DNA of 64,000 bases, from assembly GCA_015548865.1 (NCBI GenBank), contig JADMXW010000012.1, positions 81,045 to 145,044 on the forward strand, given 5' to 3'. The DNA is from Serratia marcescens. Lineage in GTDB: Bacteria > Pseudomonadota > Gammaproteobacteria > Enterobacterales > Enterobacteriaceae. Shown piece by piece: positions 26,653 through 37,045 of the stretch (positions within the stretch are counted from its first letter, which is position 1; each line of letters begins with the position of its first letter). A program made the position numbers and the translations under genes. The notes beneath the pieces were generated by a model that made no database searches, was not told where the DNA came from, and saw nothing but the letters and a program-made list of their open reading frames with translations.

Positions 26653-27509
26653 TGGCCCGCTTGCGACAGGGTATTGCGTCCGATCCGCTGGCACTGCTCA
26701 GCCTATTTTTTCTGCTCATGGTGCTGACCGCGGGTCTGATGGCCCCCTGGCTGGCACCACACGATCCGTTGCTGGTCTCATGGCGTGACAAATATCACGG
26801 TATCAGCCTGAATTATCCGTTGGGAGCCGATCATCTTGGCCGCTGCGTCTTATCGCGTTTGTTGTTTGGCATCCGTAATACTTTATTTGTTGCTCTGTTG
26901 GCGATGGCGATTACCATGCTAATGGGCACCGTTCTCGGGATGCTGGCCGGTTATCTGCGCGGGCGGATCGACGCTACGTTAATGCGCCTGTGCGATTTGA
27001 TGCTGTCGTTTCCCGGAGAGGTGATGATTTTTGCTCTGGTCGGCATTTTGGGGCCGGGGTTGCAAAATATTCTGTTGGCGGTGGTGCTGGTGAAGTGGGC
27101 GTGGTATGCCCGCATGGTGCGTGGCATTGTGCTTCAGTACAGCGATAAACACTATATTCACTATGCTCGGTTGCTAGGGGCATCTCCCGGCTATTTGATT
27201 CGGCGGCATCTGCTGCCCGTCACGGCAGCAGAGTTAACGGTACTGGCAACGACTGACAGTGGGGCGGTTATCTTGTTGCTCTCGGCGCTCTCGTTTCTCG
27301 GACTAGGAGTGCAGCCCCCCACTCCGGAGTGGGGGGCCATGTTGGGGGAAGCAAAAAACGTGATGATGGTACATCCGGAACAGATGTTGCCCGCGGGGAT
27401 CGCTATCGTGCTGGTTGTTGCTGCCTGCCACTACCTCGGGGATAGCCTACGTGATGTGCTGGACGTTACCGGCGGCGATGAAAGCCGCTCGTTATCTCCT
27501 GATGCTTGA
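26649..27509 (+). CDS. nikC: NikC-like ABC permease
   Basis: Second membrane subunit, 286 residues, with YPLGADHLGRCVLSRLLFG near the start, the EAA-type loop IHYARLLGASPGYLIRRHLLP, and the LSFLGLGVQPPTPEWGAML signature. The two ATPases NikD and NikE that normally follow are absent: the frame ends at 27509 and the convergent btsS stop begins at 27528. The transporter must borrow ATPases encoded elsewhere, or the operon is truncated. Confidence 0.88.
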   Translation: MMARLRQGIASDPLALLSLFFLLMVLTAGLMAPWLAPHDPLLVSWRDKYHGISLNYPLGADHLGRCVLSRLLFGIRNTLFVALLAMAITMLMGTVLGMLAGYLRGRIDATLMRLCDLMLSFPGEVMIFALVGILGPGLQNILLAVVLVKWAWYARMVRGIVLQYSDKHYIHYARLLGASPGYLIRRHLLPVTAAELTVLATTDSGAVILLLSALSFLGLGVQPPTPEWGAMLGEAKNVMMVHPEQMLPAGIAIVLVVAACHYLGDSLRDVLDVTGGDESRSLSPDA

Positions 27510-27527
27510 AACTGCCGATAAAATTGC

Positions 27528-29246
27528 CTACGCCGCACGCTCTATATCTGTCAGCGCTTTTTTCGGCTGAATCAGCGGAACACGCACCTCCACCCGAGTA
27601 AAGGTATCTGCTTCACTTTCGACGGTAATGCCGTAACGGTTGCCGTAGCGCGCTTTGATACGACGATCGACCAGATTCATGCCTAAGCCATCCCCCCCTG
27701 TCGGCGGCTGATAGGTGCCTGCATTATCCTCTACGGTGAGTTCCAGAGTATTGGCACGGTAGCGGCCACTGATATGGATATGACCACACTCTATCATCTG
27801 TGAAATACCGTGTTTAATGGCGTTTTCCACGATGGGTTGCAGTGAAAATGCTGGCAACCTTGCATCCATAAGCTCTTCTGGCAGTGTAATCTCTACCGTC
27901 ATGTGGTCGGCGAAACGCGCCTTCTCAATTTCCAGATAGGCGTTGACATGTTCCATTTCATCGCGCAACGAAACTTCATCATTGCTACGCTTAAGGTTCT
28001 TGCGAAAGAAGGTGGAAAGCGAAAGCACCAACTGCCGCGCGTGGTCCGGATTGCGGCGAATCACGGCGGAAAGGGTGTTGAGAGCATTAAATAGGAAATG
28101 CGGGTTGACTTGTGCGTGCAACAGCTTGATTTCCGATTGCGCCAGCAACTGTTTTTGCTGCTCGAAACGTCCGGCAAGAATCTGCGCTGACAACAGATGC
28201 GCAATACCTTCTCCTAGCGTGCGGTTGATACTGGAAAACAGCTTGTTTTTGGGTTCATACAGCTTAATGGTGCCAATGACACGCTGTTCTTCGCCGCGCA
28301 GCGGAATCACCAGCGTCGAACCGAGCTTGCAATGGGCCGAAACAGAGCAGGTATAGGGTACTTCATTGCCATCGGCGTACACCACCTGATTATTGTCGAT
28401 GGCGCGGTGGGTGTGCACAGATGTAATCGGTGAACCTACCTTGTGGTGATCGTCACCCAGCCCGATAAACGCCAGCAGCTTATCGCGATCGGTAATGGCA
28501 ACGGCGCCAACGCCCAGTTCTTCGTAGAGAATACGCGCTACGCGCATGCTATTTTGTTGATCGAACCCTTGGCGTAGTGCACCTTCCGCGCGCGCGGCTA
28601 TTTGCAGCGCTTTGGCAGAAAACGCCGAGGTGTATTTTTCGAAAATGGCACGCCTGTCGAGCAGGATGCGCATAAACATGGCAGAACCGATGGTGTTGGT
28701 GATCATCATTGGCAGCGCAATGTCTTTCACCAGCTCAACGGCGCTATCGAAGGGGCGTGCCAGCAGCAGAATGATGATCATCTGCAGCAGTTCCGCTACC
28801 AGCGCAGTCAGTCCTACCACCAGCGGCTGAAACAGCATATCGATACGGTTACGTCGCAGCAGATAACGGTGCAGCAGGCCACCGATTAACCCTTCTGTAA
28901 TGGTCGACACCATGCAGGCCAGCGCCGTCATTCCCCCCATGGAATAACGGTGCAACCCACCGGTCAAACCGACCAGAAAACCTACCGATGGCCCCCCGAG
29001 CATCCCACCCAGTACCGCGCCGGTGGCGCGCGTGTTGGCAATGGAGTCGTCAATATGCAGACCAAAGTAGGTACCCATGATGCAAAACATGGAAAACACC
29101 AGGTAACACACCAGCTTATGTGGCAAACGGATGGTGACTTGCATCAGCGGGATAAACAGCGGTGTTTTACTCAGCAAATAGGCAATCACCAGATAGACAC
29201 ACATCTGCTGGAGCAACGAGAGAATCAAATCGATTTGGCTGACCAT
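27528..29246 (-). CDS. btsS: BtsS, pyruvate-sensing histidine kinase
   Basis: LytS-type sensor kinase (formerly YehU), a high-affinity pyruvate sensor in E. coli. The 5TM-LytS sensor region is nearly identical to BtsS in places (LLQQMCVYLVIAYLLSKTPL, LHIDDSIANTR, GLTGGLHRYSMGGMTAL). A GAF-like domain follows (KLLAFIGLGDDHHK, CKLGSTLVIPLRGE). The His kinase region has the phospho-accepting HAQVNPHFLFNALNT and a HATPase domain ending in DGLGMNLVDRRIKARYG. Length 572 residues. In E. coli btsR follows and overlaps btsS; here no response regulator gene is present within the window. Convergent with nikC. Confidence 0.92.
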   Translation of the reverse strand: MVSQIDLILSLLQQMCVYLVIAYLLSKTPLFIPLMQVTIRLPHKLVCYLVFSMFCIMGTYFGLHIDDSIANTRATGAVLGGMLGGPSVGFLVGLTGGLHRYSMGGMTALACMVSTITEGLIGGLLHRYLLRRNRIDMLFQPLVVGLTALVAELLQMIIILLLARPFDSAVELVKDIALPMMITNTIGSAMFMRILLDRRAIFEKYTSAFSAKALQIAARAEGALRQGFDQQNSMRVARILYEELGVGAVAITDRDKLLAFIGLGDDHHKVGSPITSVHTHRAIDNNQVVYADGNEVPYTCSVSAHCKLGSTLVIPLRGEEQRVIGTIKLYEPKNKLFSSINRTLGEGIAHLLSAQILAGRFEQQKQLLAQSEIKLLHAQVNPHFLFNALNTLSAVIRRNPDHARQLVLSLSTFFRKNLKRSNDEVSLRDEMEHVNAYLEIEKARFADHMTVEITLPEELMDARLPAFSLQPIVENAIKHGISQMIECGHIHISGRYRANTLELTVEDNAGTYQPPTGGDGLGMNLVDRRIKARYGNRYGITVESEADTFTRVEVRVPLIQPKKALTDIERAA

Positions 29247-29699
29247 GAAAAAAGTACCTTACTGCGCATGCAATGGGTACATGCCTCGACAATTGTAACG
29301 CTAACAAATGGGGATAAGCACGGTCTGTGCAAAAATTTTACATTTTTCTCTGATTTTGTCGGACAGGTTCTCATGGGATGTTGCAAAAAAGAGAGAAAGG
29401 TTAAGAAAGGGAAAATCAGAACACTGTTAATAACCACGTCATAACTTATTCGTATAAAAAGTAAAGGGAAATTTTGAGTTTGATACCGTACTTTACGTTT
29501 TATTGACTAAGCTTATAGATAGAGGTGTAAGTGTAGTTACCTTTTTCTATTTTTATGCGTGATTACAGCCACACCTCATGAGTATGTTTTGTCATATTTA
29601 TTTTAACATGTTGTTTTTATTGATCTATTTTAAATGGTAAAAATATGTTATTGGGTTGATGACATGTTTGCATAATAAATTCAATCGGTTAATTAGAGG
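29247..29699. other. btsS-glgB divergent intergenic region (453 bases)
   Basis: Very AT-rich from about 29440 to 29690. It must carry the divergent btsS and glgB promoters. No ORF, repeat or clear CRP site was found by eye. Confidence 0.4.
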
Positions 29700-31889
29700 A
29701 TGGATACCATGTCGGAATTATCCGGTGCGATCAACTCACTGATTGCTGGTCATTACGCCGATCCTTTCTCCCTGTTGGGCATGCATGAAACTGAGCGCGG
29801 ACTCGAAGTTCGAGCTTTACTTCCTGATGCCGAGGCCGTCTGGGTGCTGGATGGTGCTACTGGGCGCAAAGTCGGGCAGTTAACGCGTATTGACGATCGC
29901 GGTTTTTTCTGTGCAGCCCTTCCCCGTCGTAAACGCCCTTTTAGTTACAAACTCTCCGTCACATGGCCGCAGGCCTCCTTGGTTATCGACGATCCCTATC
30001 GGTTTGGCACTCTGCTGGACTCAATGGATATTTGGCTTTTGGCGGAGGGAACTCATCTACGCCCTTTCGAACGCCTCGGTGCACATTTAGTGACGCTGGA
30101 TGGTGTAGAAGGTACTCGATTTGCCGTGTGGGCACCGAATGCGCGCAGGGTTTCCGTAGTGGGGGAGTTCAATTTCTGGGACGGACGCCGCCACCCGATG
30201 CGTTTGCTGCGTGAGAACGGCATCTGGGAAATTTTCTTGCCTGCAGTGAAGGCCGGGCAGCTCTACAAGTATGAAGTTGTTGATGTGCATGGAAACGTGC
30301 AGCTTAAAGCCGATCCTTACGCATTTGAAGCACAAATGCGCCCTGAAACTGCCTCCTGCGTGGTCCGACTGCCGCCGAAAGTTGAGCCGAACGCACAGCG
30401 GAGACAGGCAAATGATTTCGATGCACCCATCTCTATTTATGAGGTTCATCTCGGCTCCTGGCGACGTCATACCGATAATAACTTTTGGCTGAGCTATCAG
30501 GATCTGGCGACTCAATTGGCGGAGTATGCCAACGAGATGGGGTTTACCCATATTGAACTGCTTCCCATAAACGAACATCCGTTTGACGGTAGTTGGGGCT
30601 ATCAGCCACTGGGCCTGTACGCGCCGACGCGACGTTTTGGTACGCCGCAGGATTTCCGCTGTTTTGTTGATACCCTGCACGAGGCCGGCATTAACGTGCT
30701 GCTGGATTGGGTGCCGGGGCATTTCCCGACCGATGCCTATGGTTTGGCGCAGTTTGATGGCACCGCGCTATATGAATATGCCGATCCGAAAGAGGGTTTC
30801 CATCAGGATTGGAATACCCTGATTTATAACTATGGTCGCCATGAAGTGCGTAACTATCTGGCGGGTAATGCCTTGTTCTGGATGGAGCATTACGGCATCG
30901 ATGGTCTGCGTGTGGATGCGGTTGCTTCTATGATTTACCGCGACTACAGCCGGCCACAGGGCGAATGGGTGCCCAATTATTACGGTGGTAAAGAGAATCT
31001 AGAGGCCATCGCATTCCTACGTTACACCAACAACATGTTGGGACATACGCGTCCCGATGCCATCACCGTGGCCGAAGAATCCACCGACTATCCGGGGGTG
31101 ACACTGCCACCGGGTTGCAATGGCTTGGGCTTCCACTACAAGTGGAACATGGGCTGGATGCACGACACGCTGAGCTATATGCAGCAGGATCCGGTGCACC
31201 GGAAATATCACCACGACAAGATGACGTTTGGCATGCTCTATGCCTACAGTGAGAATTTTATTCTGCCACTGTCACACGACGAGGTGGTACACGGCAAGCG
31301 TTCACTGCTTGATCGTATGCCGGGAGATGTGTGGCAAAAATTCGCCAACCTGCGCGCTTATTACGGTTTTATGTGGGCATTTCCCGGCAAAAAACTGTTG
31401 TTTATGGGCGGTGAGTTCGCTCAGGGGCGGGAGTGGAACCATGATGCCAGTCTAGACTGGCATCTGCTGGATGAGCCTGAAGGGTGGCACCGTGGTGTAC
31501 AGCAGTTAGTGAAGGATTTGAACCACTGCTATCGTGCACAACCGCCGCTTTATCAGTTGGATTTTCAGCCGGAAGGGTTCGAATGGCGGGTGGTGGACGA
31601 CCGGGAAAACTCGGTATTTGCCTTTGTGCGCCGCGACAGGCAAGGCAATGAGGTGCTGGTGGTGAGCAATTTCACTCCCGTGCCACGCGAAGGTTACCGT
31701 ATTGGCATCAATCAGCCAGGGCGTTGGTGCGAAATTCTCAACACCGACTCTTGGCATTATCACGGCAGTAATCTGGGTAACGGTGGTGCAATAGAGAGCG
31801 AAGCGATCGGCAGTCATGGCCGCGCCCATTCGCTGGTATTAACGTTGCCGCCGCTGGCGACGCTCTATCTGACGAGGGAGGTGCCATGA
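29700..31889 (+). CDS. glgB: GlgB, 1,4-alpha-glucan branching enzyme
   Basis: Family GH13 branching enzyme that introduces alpha-1,6 branches into glycogen. It has the N-terminal CBM48 modules ([18 protein letters not shown]), then the catalytic barrel with [15 protein letters not shown] (nucleophile Asp), [12 protein letters not shown] (acid Glu) and [12 protein letters not shown]. Length 729 residues, the E. coli size. Ribosome site AGAGGA before ATG 29700. The stop overlaps glgX by ATGA. Confidence 0.97.
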   Translation: MDTMSELSGAINSLIAGHYADPFSLLGMHETERGLEVRALLPDAEAVWVLDGATGRKVGQLTRIDDRGFFCAALPRRKRPFSYKLSVTWPQASLVIDDPYRFGTLLDSMDIWLLAEGTHLRPFERLGAHLVTLDGVEGTRFAVWAPNARRVSVVGEFNFWDGRRHPMRLLRENGIWEIFLPAVKAGQLYKYEVVDVHGNVQLKADPYAFEAQMRPETASCVVRLPPKVEPNAQRRQANDFDAPISIYEVHLGSWRRHTDNNFWLSYQDLATQLAEYANEMGFTHIELLPINEHPFDGSWGYQPLGLYAPTRRFGTPQDFRCFVDTLHEAGINVLLDWVPGHFPTDAYGLAQFDGTALYEYADPKEGFHQDWNTLIYNYGRHEVRNYLAGNALFWMEHYGIDGLRVDAVASMIYRDYSRPQGEWVPNYYGGKENLEAIAFLRYTNNMLGHTRPDAITVAEESTDYPGVTLPPGCNGLGFHYKWNMGWMHDTLSYMQQDPVHRKYHHDKMTFGMLYAYSENFILPLSHDEVVHGKRSLLDRMPGDVWQKFANLRAYYGFMWAFPGKKLLFMGGEFAQGREWNHDASLDWHLLDEPEGWHRGVQQLVKDLNHCYRAQPPLYQLDFQPEGFEWRVVDDRENSVFAFVRRDRQGNEVLVVSNFTPVPREGYRIGINQPGRWCEILNTDSWHYHGSNLGNGGAIESEAIGSHGRAHSLVLTLPPLATLYLTREVP

Positions 31890-33883
31890 CCTCACTGCTG
31901 CCGGGCAAGCCAGTGCCATTAGGTGCCAGCGTTGATCAACAGGGCGTTAATTTTGCCCTGTTTTCAGCCCATGCAGAGCGGGTAGAACTGTGTCTGTTTG
32001 ATGCCCACCAACAAGAGTACCGCTTTACCCTGCCATCTCGCTCGGGGGATATCTGGCACGGCTATTTGCCGCTAGCCGCGCAAGAACCCATTGCACGACC
32101 TGGACTGCGCTATGGTTACCGAGTCTATGGCCCTTTCGCACCGCAACAGGGCCATCGATTTAACCCAAATAAATTGTTGCTTGACCCCTGTGCTCGTCAG
32201 TTAGATGGTTGGGTTGTTGATGACGACAGTCTACACGGCGGTATTGACGCACCCGACGAGCGTGACAGCGCCCAGATGATGCCGAAAGGTATCGTGGTGG
32301 ATCACGCCTATGACTGGGAAGATGACGCCCCACCGTCCACTCCGTGGGGCGAGAGTGTGATCTACGAGGCTCACGTACGTGGGCTTACGCAACGACACCC
32401 CGATATCCCCGCTGAACTACGTGGTACATACAGTGGTTTGGCACATCCGGTTATGACGGATTACCTGAAAACATTGGGTATTACTGCTATTGAACTGCTG
32501 CCAGTGCAGCAGCACGCCGATGAGCCACGCTTGCAGAAACTGGGGTTGCGGAACTATTGGGGCTACAACGTGCTGCTGCCCTTTGCGGTTGAAACTAGCC
32601 TGGCCGCGCGTGATGACGCGCTCAATGAATTCCGCGATATGGTTAAGGCACTACACCGCGCTGGTATCGAAGTGATTCTCGATGTGGTGTTTAACCATTC
32701 GGCAGAACTGGATGTTGAAGGGCCGACGCTTTCGCTACGCGGTATTGATAACCAGAGCTATTACTGGTTGACCGATCAGGGGGAATACCATAACTGGACA
32801 GGGTGTGGCAATGTGCTGCGCCTCAATCATCCTGCTGTGCTCGACTGGGTTATGCAATGCCTGATTTTCTGGCGAGAAGTGTGCCATGTGGATGGTTTCC
32901 GTTTCGATCTGGCCACTGTGTTGGGCAGAACACCCATGTTCGACTCTGCTGCGCCGTTGCTCACAGCCCTGCGCGAAGAGCCGCGTTTACAGGGCGTAAA
33001 ACTGATCGCCGAGCCTTGGGATATTGGCGATGGCGGCTATCAGCTTGGGCGTTTCCCCGCACCCTTTGCCGAATGGAGCGATCGCTATCGTGACGATATG
33101 CGCCGCTTTTGGCTATGCGGCGATATTTCTCTGGGCGGTTTCGCTCGTCGCTTTGCCGCTTCGAGCGATATCTTTCAGCAACATTCCCGTTTACCGCATG
33201 CATCGATTAACAAACTCACCGCACACGACGGTTTCACACTGTGCGATTTAGTCAGCTTTAATCATAAACACAACCATGCTAACGGCGAAGATAACCGTGA
33301 CGGTACAGACAGTAATTTTAGCAACAACCACGGTACCGAAGGACTGGATGCGGATGACGCTACGCTGGCACGCCGTGCAGCCAGCCAACGCGCGTTACTG
33401 GCGATATTGTTGTTGTCTCAGGGCACTCCCATGTTGTTAGCGGGGGATGAGCATGGTCACAGTCAGCAGGGGAATAATAACGCCTATTGTCAGGATAATG
33501 ACCTGACCTGGTTGAACTGGGAAGCGGCGGATCACGCCTTGAGTGATTTTACCGCCGGACTGATTCGGCTGCGACGTGCTATCCCGGCGCTACAGCAGGA
33601 TGCCTGGTGGCAAGATGGGGATGGCCGTGTGCAGTGGCTGAATGAACGGGCGCAGCCGCTCACGCCGTCGGCCTGGGAGCAGGGAGAGCACCGTTTACAA
33701 ATCGTCCTGTCGTCTAATTGGTTACTGCTGATTAATGCGAGTGCGTCGCCGTGCGAGATGTTGCTACCCGCAGGGGATTGGCTGGTGTCGCCACCGTTTG
33801 AGGCTTCAGAAGCCCTACGCGGTGGATTTTGGCAAGGGAATGCTCAATCGGTGTGTGTTTGTACACGCCGCAGTAAGGAGTAG
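31886..33883 (+). CDS. glgX: GlgX, glycogen debranching enzyme
   Basis: Isoamylase-type GH13 enzyme that cleaves alpha-1,6 branches of phosphorylase-trimmed glycogen. An N-terminal CBM48-like domain ([20 protein letters not shown]) precedes the barrel with [24 protein letters not shown] (nucleophile Asp), [13 protein letters not shown] (acid Glu) and [20 protein letters not shown]. Length 665 residues. Second gene of glgBXCA; glgC starts four bases after its stop. Confidence 0.96.
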   Translation: MTSLLPGKPVPLGASVDQQGVNFALFSAHAERVELCLFDAHQQEYRFTLPSRSGDIWHGYLPLAAQEPIARPGLRYGYRVYGPFAPQQGHRFNPNKLLLDPCARQLDGWVVDDDSLHGGIDAPDERDSAQMMPKGIVVDHAYDWEDDAPPSTPWGESVIYEAHVRGLTQRHPDIPAELRGTYSGLAHPVMTDYLKTLGITAIELLPVQQHADEPRLQKLGLRNYWGYNVLLPFAVETSLAARDDALNEFRDMVKALHRAGIEVILDVVFNHSAELDVEGPTLSLRGIDNQSYYWLTDQGEYHNWTGCGNVLRLNHPAVLDWVMQCLIFWREVCHVDGFRFDLATVLGRTPMFDSAAPLLTALREEPRLQGVKLIAEPWDIGDGGYQLGRFPAPFAEWSDRYRDDMRRFWLCGDISLGGFARRFAASSDIFQQHSRLPHASINKLTAHDGFTLCDLVSFNHKHNHANGEDNRDGTDSNFSNNHGTEGLDADDATLARRAASQRALLAILLLSQGTPMLLAGDEHGHSQQGNNNAYCQDNDLTWLNWEAADHALSDFTAGLIRLRRAIPALQQDAWWQDGDGRVQWLNERAQPLTPSAWEQGEHRLQIVLSSNWLLLINASASPCEMLLPAGDWLVSPPFEASEALRGGFWQGNAQSVCVCTRRSKE

Positions 33884-33886
33884 GTC

Positions 33887-35164
33887 ATGGTAAATAATGA
33901 AAAACACGATCCTTTAATGCTGGCTCGACAACTTCCGCTGAAATCAGTGGCGCTTATTCTGGCAGGTGGGCGCGGTTCGCGCCTGAAAGACCTGACCGCG
34001 CTGCGCGCCAAGCCCGCCGTTCATTTTGGCGGCAAATTCCGTATCATCGATTTTGCCCTGTCGAACTGTCTGAACTCGGGGATTCGTCGTATCGGCGTGA
34101 TCACCCAATATCAATCCCACACGCTGGTGCAGCACATTCAGCGTGGCTGGTCTTTCCTCAATGCTGAGATGAATGAATTTGTCGATCTCCTGCCTGCTCA
34201 GCAGCGGCAGGAAACCGACCACTGGTATCGCGGTACTGCAGATGCTGTCTGTCAAAACCTCGACATCATTCGGCGTTATCATGCTGAGTATGTGGTGATT
34301 CTGGCAGGCGATCATATCTACAAAATGGACTATTCACGTTTGCTCATGGATCACGTCGACAAACAGGCGCAATGTACCGTGGCTTGCTTGCCCGTGCCGC
34401 TCAAAGAAGCAAGTGCGTTTGGCATCATGAGCGTGGATAAACAGCGACGTATCTTGAGTTTTGATGAGAAACCTGAGCAGCCCACACCGATGCCGGATGA
34501 TCCAGAGATGGCGCTCGCCAGCATGGGGATCTATGTTTTTAATGCGGACTATCTTTATCAGTTATTGCAAGAGGATTTTAGCCAGCCGAACTCTTCGCAT
34601 GATTTCGGCAAAGATTTGATCCCGAAAATTGTCGCACAACGTGATGCCTGGGCACACCCTTTTTCGCTCTCCTGTGTCACGTCGGGTGAGGCTGAGAGCC
34701 ATTACTGGCGCGATGTGGGAACACTTGAAGCGTATTGGCGAGCGAACCTCGATCTGGCTTCTGTGACGCCAGAGTTGGATATGTACGATAGAAATTGGCC
34801 GATACGCTCGGCCATGGATCAATTACCGCCAGCTAAATTTGTACAGGATCGTTCGGGCAGCCATGGAATGACCATGAACTCCCTGGTCTCAGGGGGATGT
34901 ATCGTATCGGGATCGGTAGTGACGCATTCAGTTCTGTTTCCCCGTGTTCGGGTGAACTCGTTTTGCAGCATTGATTCGTCCGTGTTATTGCCGGATGTGA
35001 ACGTCGGGCGTTCGTGCCGTTTGCGGCGCTGTGTCATTGACCGCGCATGTGTACTGCCTGAGGGCACGGTGATTGGTGAAAACGCCGCTGAAGATAGTCG
35101 CCGCTTCTATCGTTCCGAAGAGGGGATTGTGCTGGTGACACGCGCTATGCTGGCAAAACTGTAG
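33887..35164 (+). CDS. glgC: GlgC, glucose-1-phosphate adenylyltransferase
   Basis: Makes ADP-glucose from ATP and glucose-1-phosphate, the committed step of glycogen synthesis, allosterically controlled by fructose-1,6-bisphosphate and AMP. The nucleotidyltransferase motif [20 protein letters not shown] begins near residue 22. The substrate-binding stretches [16 protein letters not shown] and [18 protein letters not shown] follow, and a left-handed beta-helix is at the C-terminus. Length 425 residues. Ribosome site AAGGAG. Confidence 0.97.
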   Translation: MVNNEKHDPLMLARQLPLKSVALILAGGRGSRLKDLTALRAKPAVHFGGKFRIIDFALSNCLNSGIRRIGVITQYQSHTLVQHIQRGWSFLNAEMNEFVDLLPAQQRQETDHWYRGTADAVCQNLDIIRRYHAEYVVILAGDHIYKMDYSRLLMDHVDKQAQCTVACLPVPLKEASAFGIMSVDKQRRILSFDEKPEQPTPMPDDPEMALASMGIYVFNADYLYQLLQEDFSQPNSSHDFGKDLIPKIVAQRDAWAHPFSLSCVTSGEAESHYWRDVGTLEAYWRANLDLASVTPELDMYDRNWPIRSAMDQLPPAKFVQDRSGSHGMTMNSLVSGGCIVSGSVVTHSVLFPRVRVNSFCSIDSSVLLPDVNVGRSCRLRRCVIDRACVLPEGTVIGENAAEDSRRFYRSEEGIVLVTRAMLAKL

Positions 35165-35247
35165 CTCACGACGATGTGGTTCACGCTGATGTCGTTGATG
35201 CCGATGCGATCCAACGCGTCGAGGATGAGGGGAACGTGGGAGTAAGA

Positions 35248-36678
35248 ATGCGGGTATTACATGTATGTTCAGAGTTGTTTCCACTGCTGAAAACCGGCGG
35301 ATTGGCGGACGTTGCGGGGGCGCTGCCTGCAGCGCAAATCGAAGCCGGGCTGGATGTGCGTGTTATTTTGCCCGCTTTCCCCGATCTGAAAAAAGGTGTA
35401 ACCAACCTGCAAACAGTGTGCGAGTTGGAGACTTTTGCCGGACGAATGGCGCTGCTTTATGGTCATTTCAACGGTGTAGGCATTTACCTGATCGATGTGC
35501 CGGAGCTGTATGAACGTGCGGGCAGTCCGTACCATGATCCTGCGTTGTACGCCTATGCGGATAATTATCTGCGTTTTGCGCTGCTGGGTTGGGTTGGCTG
35601 TGAAATGGCCTGTGGGCTTGATCCTTACTGGCGACCAGACGTGGTGCATGCCCACGACTGGCACGCAGGGTTAACCTGCGCCTATTTAGCCGCACGCCAT
35701 CGTCCTGCCAAATCGGTATTTACTGTGCACAATCTGGCGTTTCAAGGACTGTTCCATGCACGTCATATGGCAGATATTCAACTGCCAGGTGATTTCTTTC
35801 AGGTGTACGGCTTGGAGTTTTATGGGCAGATATCCTACCTCAAGGCCGGGCTGTATTACGCCGATCATATCACCACTGTCAGCCCGACCTATGCCCATGA
35901 AATCACGTTGCCTGAATTTGGTTATGGGATGGAAGGGCTGCTGCGTACGCGGGAAGAGGAAGGGCGGTTGTCGGGTATTCTTAATGGCGTTGATGATACC
36001 ATCTGGAGCCCGGAGCGGGATGCTCTGCTATCGCATCCCTATGCCCGCGATACGCTGGCCAACAAAGTGCATAACAAACGCCAACTGCAAATCTCCATGG
36101 GGTTGACCGTGGATGAGAAAATTCCGGTGTTTGCCATTGTCAGTCGCTTGACGCATCAAAAGGGGTTAGATTTGGTGCTGGACGCTGTGCCAGAAATGTT
36201 GGATCAAGGGGCGCAATTGGTGGTGTTGGGGGCGGGGGATGCCGATTTGCAGGAGGGATTCCTAGCTGTAGCGGCAGAATATCCTGGGCAAGTTGGGGTG
36301 CAAATTGGTTACCACGAGGCGTTCTCTCACCGCATTATTGGTGGCGCGGATGTCATCATGGTGCCCAGTCGTTTTGAGCCTTGCGGTCTAACACAGTTGT
36401 ATGGGTTGAAGTACGGTACGCTGCCGCTGGTGCGTCATACGGGCGGTTTGGCGGATACCGTTACGGATTGCTCGCTGGAGAATTTGGCTGATGGCCTTGC
36501 CACCGGTTTTTCCTTCAGCGATTGCAATGTCGGCGCGCTTTCCCGAGCGATTCGCCGAGTGTTTGTGTTGTGGTCTCGTCCCACGCTATGGCGCTATGTG
36601 CAACGCCAGGCGATGGCGATGGACTTTAGCTGGCAGGTAGCTGCGCAGGCGTATCGTGCACTTTACCAGCGCTTATGA
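35248..36678 (+). CDS. glgA: GlgA, glycogen synthase (ADP-glucose)
   Basis: GT5 glycosyltransferase that elongates glycogen from ADP-glucose. [20 protein letters not shown] at the N-terminus contains the ADP-glucose-binding KTGGL motif. [11 protein letters not shown] and [20 protein letters not shown] are also conserved. I choose the ATG at 35248 because it follows GGGAG and gives the standard 476 residues; the longer frame from 35176 adds 24 non-conserved residues. An 83-base spacer follows glgC. Confidence 0.96.
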   Translation: MRVLHVCSELFPLLKTGGLADVAGALPAAQIEAGLDVRVILPAFPDLKKGVTNLQTVCELETFAGRMALLYGHFNGVGIYLIDVPELYERAGSPYHDPALYAYADNYLRFALLGWVGCEMACGLDPYWRPDVVHAHDWHAGLTCAYLAARHRPAKSVFTVHNLAFQGLFHARHMADIQLPGDFFQVYGLEFYGQISYLKAGLYYADHITTVSPTYAHEITLPEFGYGMEGLLRTREEEGRLSGILNGVDDTIWSPERDALLSHPYARDTLANKVHNKRQLQISMGLTVDEKIPVFAIVSRLTHQKGLDLVLDAVPEMLDQGAQLVVLGAGDADLQEGFLAVAAEYPGQVGVQIGYHEAFSHRIIGGADVIMVPSRFEPCGLTQLYGLKYGTLPLVRHTGGLADTVTDCSLENLADGLATGFSFSDCNVGALSRAIRRVFVLWSRPTLWRYVQRQAMAMDFSWQVAAQAYRALYQRL

Positions 36679-36681
36679 CCC

Positions 36682-36953
36682 TAAATAATTCGAGTTGCGG
36701 GAAGGTGGCAAGTGACGGACAAATTTGTCTGGAACAAATTTGAACAGCGCCTGCGCTGGCCCGTAGGGTGAACCTCAGGAATGAGGTTCATTCATCCCGA
36801 TGAGCTTACTTGAGTAAGTGATTCGGGAGACAAATCTGCCGGGAGCAGATTTGAACGCCGCGTGCGGCGGCTTCGTAAGAGGTGAGGCCTAGGGATGGGC
36901 CGAATAACGAACGCAGCCAACGCACCTGAAACTTGAAGTGTGACGGGTATAGC
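36682..36953. repeat. Intergenic repeat copy C (composite, glgA-glgP gap)
   Basis: Starts CTAAATAATTCGAGTTGCGG and ends GAAACTTGAAGTGTGACGGG followed by TATAG, i.e. the reverse orientation of the other copies. Inside are two ACAAATTTGTC / AGATTTGAAC-type blocks and the hairpin-prone CCTCAGGAATGAGG. It is the longest copy (about 270 bases) and looks like a nested or fused pair. It separates glgP from glgBXCA, which are usually contiguous. Confidence 0.65.
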
Positions 36954-37045
36954 CGTGCGTTGCATGGTGAGGACAACATGCAGGGGCGTTAGCGATCTCG
37001 GTCAAACAACGCATGTCGTAACACTCATGATTGGGAATAAACGTA

